From a virus: 64,000 nt of DNA. Each line of letters starts with the position of its first letter. The first letter of the stretch is position 1. The stretch is from IMG/VR virus record IMGVR_UViG_3300005613_000009, positions 1-64,000 of that record. One strand, given 5' to 3'. Positions 35,450-44,009 of this stretch are shown one piece after another. A program made the position numbers and the translations under genes. Below the pieces are notes generated by a model. It saw nothing but the letters and a program-made list of their open reading frames with translations, did no database searches and was not told the origin of the DNA.

Positions 35450-35971
35450 ATGCCAGAAAAATCCGAAAAAGCCCTACTTAAAACCAATAAAGACTTTCAT
35501 GTTGCAAACAAGAATAGCAAAAGTCAAAAACAGCTAAACTATAATCAAAGAATGTTTTTATTATGTTTTCCCAAAAGTGGGTTTAATATTGCAAAGACAT
35601 GCAGGATTATAGGAATTACAAGGAAGATGTTTAAGAAGTGGCTTAGGGAAAATTCTTTGTTTAAAGAAAAATTTGAGGATTCCAATGAAGAGCAACTTGA
35701 TTTTGTTGAATCGGTTTTATTTCAAAACATTCAACATCAAAATAAGTTTGTATCGAATGTTGCAACAATCTTTTACCTGAAAACAAAAGGAAAGAAACGT
35801 GGCTACATAGAACGTCCGGAATTGAATATCAATCTAAATGATAAAAGAAGCAAAGATGAGATTGACGCTATCGTTCGAGCTGCAGAACAAACAGACGATA
35901 TCGTAATTGATGCTCAAGTTGTTCAAGAAACAACACCGAATGTTCAAATTCCTGAAAACTCAGAATCTTAG
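35450..35971 (+). CDS. terS: Terminase small subunit
   Basis: 173 residues from the ATG at 35450, chosen because AAGGGA precedes it; an in-frame ATG at 35411 overlaps the candidate promoter. Residues ~44-68 (FNIAKTCRIIGITRKMFKKW) form a helix-turn-helix for recognising the packaging site, followed by the oligomerisation helix (FKEKFEDSNEEQLDFVESVL) and a disordered tail. It lies 11 bases upstream of the large terminase gene. Confidence 0.8.
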   Translation: MPEKSEKALLKTNKDFHVANKNSKSQKQLNYNQRMFLLCFPKSGFNIAKTCRIIGITRKMFKKWLRENSLFKEKFEDSNEEQLDFVESVLFQNIQHQNKFVSNVATIFYLKTKGKKRGYIERPELNINLNDKRSKDEIDAIVRAAEQTDDIVIDAQVVQETTPNVQIPENSES

Positions 35972-35982
35972 AATAGAAAAAA

Positions 35983-37371
35983 ATGGCACTAACAGAACAA
36001 GAACAATCCAATTTAGCTAATGATTTCGCTTTTTCGCGATTGTTGTCTTATACAAGACTCCAATGGCAAAACTACATAATTGGACAACATCATGCTTTGA
36101 TTGCGAAATACCTTGAAGCAGTTGAGGCCGGAATAATTACTCGTTTAATGATTTGTATGCCACCAAGACATGGCAAAACCATGTTGACATCCGAATACTT
36201 TCCTGCCTGGTATCTTGGCCGAAACCCTGATCAACAGATTATCTTTTGTACTTATTCTCAAGAAAGGAGTGCTGATGTTGGAAAAAGAGTCAGGAATCAA
36301 ATGATTGATACCAGTAGATTCCAAGCTGTTTTTCCAAGATGCAAAGTTGCAAAAGACAGCAAGAGCGTTAGCAAGGTAGGAACCACAGACGGTGGAAATT
36401 TTTTCGCTGTAGGTATTGGTAGCGCTATTACGGGTCGTGGGGCGAATGTCCTAATTTTAGATGATGTTATAAAAGGCCAAGAAGAAGCAGAATCAAATCT
36501 TTTCCGTACAAAGATGAAAGACTGGTATCAAACTACTGCATATACACGACTAATGCCTAAAAATGCAGTAATTATTATCAATACCAGATGGCATTTGGAT
36601 GATCTTAGTGGTTGGCTACTCAGAGAACATCCGGATGAAAATTGGGTTGTTTTGAGTCTGCCAGCTATTGCAGAGAATGAAAATGATTTATTGAAACGTA
36701 GAGTTGGAGAACCACTTTGGCCTGAAGCCTATGACCTTAAACGATTGTTTAGTATAAAAAGTGCAATCGGAACCCGTGCATGGAATGCATTATATCAACA
36801 AAATCCGGTAGGTCGTGAAGGAAGTATTATTCAACTGGAATGGTTGAAACATTATACAAAAACACCTGATAAATTTAAACGTATTGTTCAAAGTTGGGAT
36901 ACAGCATTTAAACCGAAACAAGTCAATGATCCGTCTGTCTGCATTACATTCGGCGAGACTAAATCAAAGACCTATGTTCTGGATGTATTCAAGAAACGAC
37001 TTAAATATCCAGATTTGAAAAAAGCGGCAATAGCACAATACGAAAAGTGGGATCCTAATGTTATTATATGTGAAGACAAAGCAAGCGGACAAAGTTTGAT
37101 TCAAGATTTACAGGATAACTCAATGGTTCCAATTATTCCTATTTTACCTGAATCTGATAAATTAACACGCATGTCTGCTCAATCCGGTAAGATAGAAGCT
37201 GGTCGTTTATATCTTCCTGAAAAAGCATCATGGCTAGTCGATTATGAATCAGAATTATGTAATTTTCCGTTCGGACAGTTTGACGACCAAGTCGACGCTA
37301 CTAGTCAATATCTAAAATATTCATCAAAACCAAAATATAAACGATCAAAGAGGGCTTCATTCTGGAAATAA
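35983..37371 (+). CDS. terL: Terminase large subunit
   Basis: 462 residues. The ATPase part has Walker A PPRHGKT (about residues 61-67), Walker B VLILDDV (near 155-161) and a coupling-type motif INTRWHLDDLSG. The C-terminal nuclease has acidic residues in SWDTAFKP (~305), EDKASG (~364) and FDDQVDA (~434). Length and domain order are normal for a packaging motor. It is on the opposite strand from the capsid and tail genes. The ribosome binding site is weak, so coupling to terS is likely. Confidence 0.95.
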   Translation: MALTEQEQSNLANDFAFSRLLSYTRLQWQNYIIGQHHALIAKYLEAVEAGIITRLMICMPPRHGKTMLTSEYFPAWYLGRNPDQQIIFCTYSQERSADVGKRVRNQMIDTSRFQAVFPRCKVAKDSKSVSKVGTTDGGNFFAVGIGSAITGRGANVLILDDVIKGQEEAESNLFRTKMKDWYQTTAYTRLMPKNAVIIINTRWHLDDLSGWLLREHPDENWVVLSLPAIAENENDLLKRRVGEPLWPEAYDLKRLFSIKSAIGTRAWNALYQQNPVGREGSIIQLEWLKHYTKTPDKFKRIVQSWDTAFKPKQVNDPSVCITFGETKSKTYVLDVFKKRLKYPDLKKAAIAQYEKWDPNVIICEDKASGQSLIQDLQDNSMVPIIPILPESDKLTRMSAQSGKIEAGRLYLPEKASWLVDYESELCNFPFGQFDDQVDATSQYLKYSSKPKYKRSKRASFWK

Positions 37372-37395
37372 TCTTTTAAGAAAAAGGGGAGTATT

Positions 37396-38889
37396 ATGGA
37401 TCTTGACGAAATTAGAGAAACTCATCAAACTTATAAAGACAATATCGAAAATTGGAAACTTTGGCAAATCGCCTACATGGGAGGAAAGAATTTTATAGAT
37501 TATGCAATTAAACGACATAGCCGTGAATCTGTTAAAAATTTCAAGGCCCGAAAAGAAGAGGGTATTGTATTTAACTATAACAGAAGCATTGTAGATTTAT
37601 TTAGTTTTTATTTGACTGAAAAAGACGCTATGCGTGATATAGGTGCTTTGTCAAATGACAAACAGTGGAATATGTTCAGAAAAGATTGTGACCTGTATGG
37701 TACGGATTTTAATATTTTTATCAATAACGCCCAAAAATCAGCATCGATTTTTGGCAGCACAGGTGTATTGGTAGACAAATCAAATTATGGTCTTGCAAAT
37801 AAAGCAGAAGAAATTATCTCTAGTGTATATCCATACTGCAATCTTTATACCCTACCAAATATCTTAGATTGGTCGTTTGAAAGGGATACAATAACTAATC
37901 GGCCAACATTGACTTACCTTAAATTAAAAAATTACGACAACCGTTATTTTATTTGGAGAAAAGATAGTTGGGAAATTTGGGAAATTCCAATTACACCAAA
38001 TGGCCAAGAAAGTGACCCGGTGCTAGAAAGATCAGGCCCTAATATATTGGGCGAAATTCCTTTTTTTTGGTTTATTAATGTTAGGAGCCCTATTGATCCA
38101 TATTTCGGACTAAGTGATATTTCAGAGATTAGTCTAATTACAGCATCCATTATCAGGGATTTATCGTCTTTACAGGAAATTATAAAATTTGCTGGCTTTC
38201 CGATGATGCGAAAACCAATGTTGAAAGAAAGTGAAAGCGAAGAAGATATCGTAGGCCCTAGAGGTGTTTTGGAATTTGATCCTCTTTTAGGTGAGAATGG
38301 AAAACCAGACTGGTTGCTTTCGCCTGTGATGGAACCTGTTAGGGGTGGTTTAGAGTTTATCGAAAGGAAAATTGATGAGATATATGAAACAAGCCATATG
38401 AGCGGAATACATTCACTTGAGAAAAGTAGTGAAGCAAGATCCGGTGTAGCACTTAGATATCAATTTAGCCAGTTGACATCCGTACTCGGTGATAAAAGCG
38501 TAAACATGGTTGAAGCAGAATACGAAATTGTGAGGCTATGGTTGAAATGGCAAAATCAATCAGAACTATTCCCTCATATCCAGATTGCTCGAAGCAAACA
38601 ATTTAGTGTAGATGATATGGCACAAGACCTTCAAAATCTGGCATTAGCTGAGAAGATAGCAGTTAGTAAAAAGCTAAAACGAGAGATTCAAAAAGCAATC
38701 TCACGAAATGTTCTTCCAGATCTTTCAGATGATACAAGAGACGAAATTGACAAAGAAATTGATGTGGCATCATTTGACGAAAATAATGCTATAACGGAAG
38801 ATGAAAAAGATGAAAATGAAGAAAACAATGAATTGAAAAAACGGGTCAGTGATGAAGCTCCTGTTCCTAGGAAAGGATTATTGATTTAA
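37396..38889 (+). CDS. Portal protein
   Basis: 497 residues directly after terL, with a good ribosome binding site (GGGGAG). The N-terminal part (YKDNIENWKLWQIAYMGG), the central ISLITASIIRDLSSLQEIIKF and the helical SGVALRYQFSQLTSVLGDKS fit SPP1/HK97-type portals. The C-terminal ~50 residues are acidic and disordered. Its stop codon overlaps, in the convergent direction, that of the next gene by three bases. No terminator is visible between them. Confidence 0.88.
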   Translation: MDLDEIRETHQTYKDNIENWKLWQIAYMGGKNFIDYAIKRHSRESVKNFKARKEEGIVFNYNRSIVDLFSFYLTEKDAMRDIGALSNDKQWNMFRKDCDLYGTDFNIFINNAQKSASIFGSTGVLVDKSNYGLANKAEEIISSVYPYCNLYTLPNILDWSFERDTITNRPTLTYLKLKNYDNRYFIWRKDSWEIWEIPITPNGQESDPVLERSGPNILGEIPFFWFINVRSPIDPYFGLSDISEISLITASIIRDLSSLQEIIKFAGFPMMRKPMLKESESEEDIVGPRGVLEFDPLLGENGKPDWLLSPVMEPVRGGLEFIERKIDEIYETSHMSGIHSLEKSSEARSGVALRYQFSQLTSVLGDKSVNMVEAEYEIVRLWLKWQNQSELFPHIQIARSKQFSVDDMAQDLQNLALAEKIAVSKKLKREIQKAISRNVLPDLSDDTRDEIDKEIDVASFDENNAITEDEKDENEENNELKKRVSDEAPVPRKGLLI

Positions 38890-39962
38890 TCCTGCAACCA
38901 TTGACTCATTGTTAATTCTTGGCAACCATAGGTAAATCCTATATTTTCCATACATGTAATCATCGGTTGATTACTGATATTAGCTCCAAGGCTAACGGCT
39001 TTTATGCCTATTTCTGAATACAGTTTTTGACGATAACTTACTAATGCTGTTCCAACCATCATATTGCGGGTTTCGGGATTTACTATTAATCCCATACCTG
39101 ATCTGAGATTAAGTTTCAAACCTGTGTTTTCATGTAGGTTTTTATCGATTGCCATGATAATTGCACCTGCAAATTGACCTTTTATCTTTGCGATAATGAT
39201 TCGTCCAAGTTTCTGTTCATATACCTGCCTGAAACGATTGGCATAAAGTGCCATAGCATGTTTTGAATCAAAACCTTTTTCCGTCACAAATCGACTTGGA
39301 AACATTGATCCCTGATAAGCTTTTTCAATATCGTCTAGATCAGATTCAACAGCATCTGTAAATTGGATATGATAATATTCGTTTTCAACATCGAAAAATG
39401 ATTTAGTATACCCAATCATATTTACAAATCCTTCTGTATATTTATAACCAAACTCTTCTGCTGCACGAATTAAACCGATATTCTCTACAGGGATATTGAT
39501 TGAAATATATTTTAGATCCATTTCTTGTCTTGCAGTTTCGTTAATTTCCATAAACATTTTTTTCCCGGATTCATAATTGACGGAAATGTTTTTATCAACA
39601 CATGATAGGTTCGTAATGCTGCCAATAGGAACATTGAAATAATCCGACAGGAAATCAACTTTAGATAAAACAGATAGGAGATAATGTTTTTCTTCATATG
39701 TAGGGATAATTATATGTTTGTTTTTACATTGAATAATCTTATCAATTTCAGTTAATTCATTGTTTCTTATTTTATTCCACATATCTTCTGGAGCCTTCAT
39801 TCCCCGATACGGCAAATAAAGATTGTTATGTGTAAGATAAAGACATAATAGATAAACATTTGCGTAATAAGAAAACATTTCCATTTCTTCAATGTCCTTT
39901 ATCATCGATTTAATAGTATTAATAATAGATTTTACCAACTTATCGATTGTCTCCGTTGCCAT
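38886..39962 (-). CDS. GNAT-family acetyltransferase
   Basis: 358 residues from the ATG at 39962; a GTG at 39974 is an alternative, and both overlap the MazG-like gene. The C-terminal ~150 residues have GNAT features: GRIIIAKIKGQFAGAIIMAI, then LIVNPETRNMMVGTALVSYR for acetyl-CoA binding and LGANISNQPMITCMENIGFT. The order resembles sugar N-acetyltransferases such as WecD. The N-terminal ~180 residues are not recognised. Placed at the head of a sugar gene cluster, so an amino-sugar substrate is plausible. Confidence 0.7.
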   Translation of the reverse strand: MATETIDKLVKSIINTIKSMIKDIEEMEMFSYYANVYLLCLYLTHNNLYLPYRGMKAPEDMWNKIRNNELTEIDKIIQCKNKHIIIPTYEEKHYLLSVLSKVDFLSDYFNVPIGSITNLSCVDKNISVNYESGKKMFMEINETARQEMDLKYISINIPVENIGLIRAAEEFGYKYTEGFVNMIGYTKSFFDVENEYYHIQFTDAVESDLDDIEKAYQGSMFPSRFVTEKGFDSKHAMALYANRFRQVYEQKLGRIIIAKIKGQFAGAIIMAIDKNLHENTGLKLNLRSGMGLIVNPETRNMMVGTALVSYRQKLYSEIGIKAVSLGANISNQPMITCMENIGFTYGCQELTMSQWLQD

Positions 39963-40269
39963 GAATTTTGTCACGTTCTTTACGGCTTATTAGTTTTTGG
40001 ATATTGGCTTCCGCGATCAGCTCTATTTTCAAATCGAGTTCTGAACAAATGGTTGCAATATACCACAATACGTCACCAATCTCTTTAGCAATTTCGGAAC
40101 GTTTTCTATGTGTTATAATCCCATCTTCATCTCGGATTACTTTTTTAACTTTTTCAGCTACTTCTCCTGCTTCGCCACAAAGTCCTAACACAGGATATAT
40201 GATATTATGTCCGATGTCTGGATAAACAGCCGTTTTCAAACACGCTTTTTGATATTCACTAAATGTCAT
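39940..40269 (-). CDS. MazG-like nucleotide pyrophosphohydrolase
   Basis: 109 residues. GEAGEVAEKVKK gives Glu 33, 36 and 39, and EIAKEIGDVLWYIA gives the paired ExxD (63-66), the metal-binding signature of MazG-type all-alpha NTP pyrophosphohydrolases. Phage members hydrolyse nucleotides or lower alarmone levels. Strong GGGGAGAT ribosome binding site. It overlaps its neighbours on both sides by a few bases, so the run is coupled. Confidence 0.88.
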   Translation of the reverse strand: MTFSEYQKACLKTAVYPDIGHNIIYPVLGLCGEAGEVAEKVKKVIRDEDGIITHRKRSEIAKEIGDVLWYIATICSELDLKIELIAEANIQKLISRKERDKIHGNGDNR

Positions 40270-40544
40270 AATGATCTCCCCATAGATCTTAAATATGTTT
40301 CAACGGTTTCGATGTCTACAGACTCTTTAAGTTGTTGAGCTAAATTGTCTACATCTTTTTGTGGCGCAAGTAGGAAAAATAGTTTGTTTGTCAAATATTT
40401 TAATGTTATTTGTAACTGATCATATTCTTCATGTGAAAAATCTATTTCATTTTTCATATTGTTGTAATGCATGTCAATGTTTTCTAAGGTCTTTTTTGAC
40501 TTATCTATTTGATACAGTAATCTTGGGATTTGGTTTGTCCCCAT
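40266..40544 (-). CDS. Small helical hypothetical protein
   Basis: 92 residues from the ATG at 40544, selected by an AGGAG site 7 bases upstream over an in-frame start at 40562. It is charged and almost entirely helical (DKSKKTLENIDMHYNNMKNE). Not recognised. Its stop overlaps the start of the MazG-like gene by four bases. Confidence 0.6.
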   Translation of the reverse strand: MGTNQIPRLLYQIDKSKKTLENIDMHYNNMKNEIDFSHEEYDQLQITLKYLTNKLFFLLAPQKDVDNLAQQLKESVDIETVETYLRSMGRSL

Positions 40545-40583
40545 TTTCAAACTCCTGACCATTCGCTCTTTTTCAATATAAAG

Positions 40584-40709
40584 TTAACAGCTACCCTTCC
40601 GACCGCCCTTTTTAGGTCCAGCACCTTTACCGGTACCACGACCTTTACCTCTACCTTCACCTGTCCGTGGGCCATTTCCTTTTGGCCCTCTCCCATCTCT
40701 ATTCGGCAT
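40584..40709 (-). CDS. Gly/Arg/Lys-rich miniprotein (DUF5320-like start)
   Basis: 41 residues beginning MPNRDGRGPKGNGPRTGEGR and ending in Cys. The opening, with alternating DG, GP and TG units, resembles the start of DUF5320-type small proteins, and the rest is a strongly basic, glycine-rich tail likely to bind nucleic acid or be disordered. An AGGAGGT ribosome binding site is well placed, which argues for translation. The start overlaps the end of the acyltransferase gene by 11 bases. Confidence 0.65.
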   Translation of the reverse strand: MPNRDGRGPKGNGPRTGEGRGKGRGTGKGAGPKKGGRKGSC

Positions 40710-41241
40710 TATTACTCACCTCCTTTCGATATCTGATTAGTCTAGCATGATCCCCTACGTAAACACCGTAAGGTTCGCAGTTTTTTGAAATAATTGCCCC
40801 AGCTCCGACGAAAGCATGTTCGCCGATTGTTACACCAGCCAATATTAAAGAATGAGAACCGATTACTGCCCCTGATTTAATAAGAACCCATTTTTCTTCA
40901 GAGACTTCATCGTTGATTGCTTTTGGAAACTTCATTCGAGTTGTTGTTACATGAGATCCAATCCATACATTGTCTTCAATTTTACATGCTTGTCCTATCA
41001 TTGTACATCGCTTGATTCTGACATTATTACCAATTTTAACATAACCGCTTGTGTTTACATAATCGTCGAGTTTAACATTATTCCCGATTACAGTACCTGG
41101 CATAAGTTTTACAAAATCCATGATGAAAACATTACTACCAATTGTTACATCATTCATGATCTTACAAAAATTACCAATAAATACATTTGTCCCAATCTTG
41201 GTTTCTGGATGGATAATTGAATATCTTGATGTGTAATTCAA
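40699..41241 (-). CDS. Hexapeptide-repeat acyltransferase (WbpD/WlbB-like candidate)
   Basis: 180 residues from a TTG at 41241, chosen because AGGAG lies 7 bases upstream; a start at 41280 would overlap the previous gene without such a site. Repeats of [IV]-G-x-x-[VA] (IGTNVFIG, IGSNVFI, IGNNV) form a left-handed beta helix. The C-terminus VTIGEHAFVGAGAIISKN is the acetyl-CoA-binding coil typical of sugar N-acetyltransferases such as WbpD. With the aminotransferase and the WbpB-like gene nearby it could acetylate a 3-amino sugar. Confidence 0.8.
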   Translation of the reverse strand: MNYTSRYSIIHPETKIGTNVFIGNFCKIMNDVTIGSNVFIMDFVKLMPGTVIGNNVKLDDYVNTSGYVKIGNNVRIKRCTMIGQACKIEDNVWIGSHVTTTRMKFPKAINDEVSEEKWVLIKSGAVIGSHSLILAGVTIGEHAFVGAGAIISKNCEPYGVYVGDHARLIRYRKEVSNNAE

Positions 41242-41261
41242 TTGTTTTCTCCTGAAAATGT

Positions 41262-42023
41262 TTACTGATACTGTAACCACAAATACGTTACTATTTTATT
41301 GATTCTTTTACGAGCTTCATCCTGACTTTCAGGAATTTTATGGAAATACTGAGGAAACTCTTTTTTTCCGAATTCGATATAATTTGTAATGGCTGGTGGG
41401 CGTGATTTTGCATCAAGAATAAAATCAGGGATAAAAGATCGATAGGCTTCACGGAGAAATTTCTTGTTTGGATTAAGATGATACCCAAGAAAATATCTCC
41501 AGTCAAGATCATAAAAAGGCGCTTTTAATTCAAGATTGAGGTATTTATGGATAATCTTAAATGTAGGCATAATATAGATAATACTGTCTGCCCATGCTTG
41601 TAAATAGCTTTTGTTATCGTAACCACCAAATATTTCATCCGATCCTTCACCGATATAAATATTTTTGCATGCATCCCTTTTTGCAGCCTCTGCCAAAAAA
41701 TACGGCCAAACATTGAATCGTGGTTTTTCAAATAGTGGTAATATTTCTTGTAGCTTATTATAAAATCCATCAATCTTTACATTTTTATGGATGGATCCGA
41801 AATAGTTAGCAATCCTTTCTGCTTGCATACATTCATCTTTTTCAATACCGAAATCAGCAGTATATGTAAATATCTTTTTTCCTACATCTCTAGCTGCTTC
41901 CGTTACATGGTAAAGAATAATTGCAGAATCCATGCCACCCGAAAGATATACCGCAGTATTTTCACCAAATGTTTGATTAAACTTTATTTGCTTTTGTATT
42001 TTGTTCTGGATTTTGGTGTTCAT
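41262..42023 (-). CDS. Asparagine-synthase-like PP-loop amidotransferase
   Basis: 253 residues. The PP-loop SGGMDS (28-33) activates a carboxylate with ATP, and IGEGSDEIFGGY is the second asparagine synthase signature. The N-terminal glutaminase domain of AsnB is absent, so ammonia must come from elsewhere. In O-antigen clusters AsnB-like enzymes (WbpS, WbmI, WbtH) convert sugar uronic acids to uronamides, and this role fits here because a uronic-acid pathway gene is nearby. tRNA or nucleobase modification is the main alternative. Confidence 0.8.
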   Translation of the reverse strand: MNTKIQNKIQKQIKFNQTFGENTAVYLSGGMDSAIILYHVTEAARDVGKKIFTYTADFGIEKDECMQAERIANYFGSIHKNVKIDGFYNKLQEILPLFEKPRFNVWPYFLAEAAKRDACKNIYIGEGSDEIFGGYDNKSYLQAWADSIIYIMPTFKIIHKYLNLELKAPFYDLDWRYFLGYHLNPNKKFLREAYRSFIPDFILDAKSRPPAITNYIEFGKKEFPQYFHKIPESQDEARKRINKIVTYLWLQYQ

Positions 42024-42044
42024 AGCACCCCCATTAAATAACTA

Positions 42045-43154
42045 TTAACATTGATTAATTGCCTGTTTGAGTAAATTAACAACAGTTTGTTGTTCTTCAT
42101 TCGTCATACCATAATAAAGTGGCAAAGCAAGACTTTGACTGTATGCTTTCCGCGAGTATTTTACAAATGTTGGAAACGTATAAAACTTAATCATATCGGT
42201 TCCAATTTGAACTTCGATACCGTTGTCCCTCATGTAAGCCATAATTTTATTGCGATTTTTTAATTGTATACAAAATGTCTGGTATGAATGTTTTCCATTT
42301 GATGTTGTCTCTTGAAATTTAACTCCTTTTATATTCTTCAGTTTTTCCCGATAGTTTTCCTGTAGCATAATACGATAATTGATAAGCCGGTCCAGGATAT
42401 CCATCTGAGCTAACCCGATACTCGCTTGGATATCACTAAGTTTGTAATTGCTACCGAACAACACATTCTCGCCAATTATACAGTCTTTGAAGTTTTTTAG
42501 TTTTGAGATCTGTTCTGCTATTTTATCTGAATTTGTTGTAATCATGCCGCCTTCTCCGGTTGTAACTATTTTTCTTGGATGAAAACTGAATACCGAAATA
42601 TCAGCAAGAGACCCAGTCATAAGGCCATTGTATTCAGAACCAAGACCACAAGCAGCATCTTCAATAATACCAATGCCAAATTTGTTCTTTATTCTGTTTA
42701 ATTCGTAATAATTAAGTGGATTGCCAAAAAGCGATACAGGAAGGATAGCGACGGTTTCTTTTGTAATAGCCTTTTCAATCTCAGCGTAATCAATTAATAA
42801 AGTCTTTGGATTAATATCAACCACTATAGGTTTACATCCTGTACCCAATATCGCTAAAATTGTAGCAGGATGTGTAAATGCAGGAACAATAATTTTTGCG
42901 TTGAAAGGATCTTTCCCCATATTTAGGCATAAGACCTTTATTGCTGTAGATAATCCAATAGTACAATTTGGAACCGATATAGCATGCTTAACGTCACAGT
43001 AACCAATAACACTTTTTTCGAATAGTTTATTAACAGGTCCTTCTGTTAAATGATAACTGTCAAGAACCTTGATAACATTGTTTTTCATATCATAACTGAC
43101 AAATGGTTTTGTCAATGGAATAGTGTATTGATTTTTATAGTTTTTTGCTTTCAT
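42045..43154 (-). CDS. DegT/DnrJ/EryC1 sugar aminotransferase (WbpE/WlbC-like candidate)
   Basis: 369 residues. The PLP-binding lysine sits in FHPRKIVTTGEGGMI (about residue 193). EDAACGLGSEYNG and the N-terminal PLTKPFVSYDMKNNVIKVLD are typical of nucleotide-sugar aminotransferases. Full length for the family. Together with the WbpB-like dehydrogenase and hexapeptide acyltransferase in the same cluster it could add the 3-amino group of a diacetamido uronic acid. Overlaps the upstream methyltransferase gene by 20 bases. Confidence 0.88.
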   Translation of the reverse strand: MKAKNYKNQYTIPLTKPFVSYDMKNNVIKVLDSYHLTEGPVNKLFEKSVIGYCDVKHAISVPNCTIGLSTAIKVLCLNMGKDPFNAKIIVPAFTHPATILAILGTGCKPIVVDINPKTLLIDYAEIEKAITKETVAILPVSLFGNPLNYYELNRIKNKFGIGIIEDAACGLGSEYNGLMTGSLADISVFSFHPRKIVTTGEGGMITTNSDKIAEQISKLKNFKDCIIGENVLFGSNYKLSDIQASIGLAQMDILDRLINYRIMLQENYREKLKNIKGVKFQETTSNGKHSYQTFCIQLKNRNKIMAYMRDNGIEVQIGTDMIKFYTFPTFVKYSRKAYSQSLALPLYYGMTNEEQQTVVNLLKQAINQC

Positions 43155-44001
43155 AAATAGTTACTCTGCTCCTGTCTTCAGAATAAGGTTGATTAGTTAG
43201 AATATCAAAGACTTCTTTTTTGAATAAACGTAAATCGTAAGGATCCAGTTTTTTATTTTTTAACAAAAATGTAATTAACATTGGAAAGATTGAAATTCCA
43301 TATGAATTGATAAATTTATATCCATTTCCTTTGAGAACAGCTTTCATGAATTTTTTTTCAATAACTTGCGGCGAATTGCATTTTTCAGATCCTACTAAAT
43401 AATCGCTTATTTTGTTAAATTTGTTTATATGTATGAAACTTTCTATATTACCATTTAATAACGCACGAATCATAGTAGCTGTTTTGTTTGGTTCGACATT
43501 CATTAAATAACCATCTTGTTTAAGATATTGCCTTATCTTATTAAGACTAAAACCTATGTTATTTGAATAGAATAAACATTCACAGGCCCAAATAATATCA
43601 CAAGTATCTGGTTTGATAGGGATCCTTGAAATATCTGAGTGGATTAATGTTATTCTATTTTTATAATTATTTCTTTTTTTGCTAATTTCTAAATATGACT
43701 GTAAATCCTGTAAATGTTTTAAAACAATATCAACCGCAATAACATGTGCATCTGTATTATTTAAAAACCATTTTGTGAATTGGCCATTACCACATCCGGC
43801 ATCGAGAATAAAATCACATTTTTTGCCTGGTAATAAATTTCGTTTAAGACAATTCTTAATTGCTTTTTGTTCGTAATCAATATATATTTTATATTTTGAA
43901 TTAACATTAAACGCATATAGATCTTTATTTATATCGTTCTCACAAAAATAAATTCCATTTTTTTGCGAGACACCATTTTTCAAAAAGTTGTGGTTTTCCA
44001 T
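43135..44001 (-). CDS. Class I SAM-dependent methyltransferase
   Basis: 288 residues from an ATG at 44001. FILDAGCGNGQFTKWFL (about residues 62-78) is the SAM-binding motif I; AHVIAVDI, then HSDISRIPIKPDTCDIIWAC complete the Rossmann signature. The C-terminal third is unique. In a sugar cluster it may O- or N-methylate a glycan, but the substrate cannot be read from the sequence. Confidence 0.82.
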   Translation of the reverse strand: MENHNFLKNGVSQKNGIYFCENDINKDLYAFNVNSKYKIYIDYEQKAIKNCLKRNLLPGKKCDFILDAGCGNGQFTKWFLNNTDAHVIAVDIVLKHLQDLQSYLEISKKRNNYKNRITLIHSDISRIPIKPDTCDIIWACECLFYSNNIGFSLNKIRQYLKQDGYLMNVEPNKTATMIRALLNGNIESFIHINKFNKISDYLVGSEKCNSPQVIEKKFMKAVLKGNGYKFINSYGISIFPMLITFLLKNKKLDPYDLRLFKKEVFDILTNQPYSEDRSRVTIYESKKL

Positions 44002-44009
44002 GGTATTAT

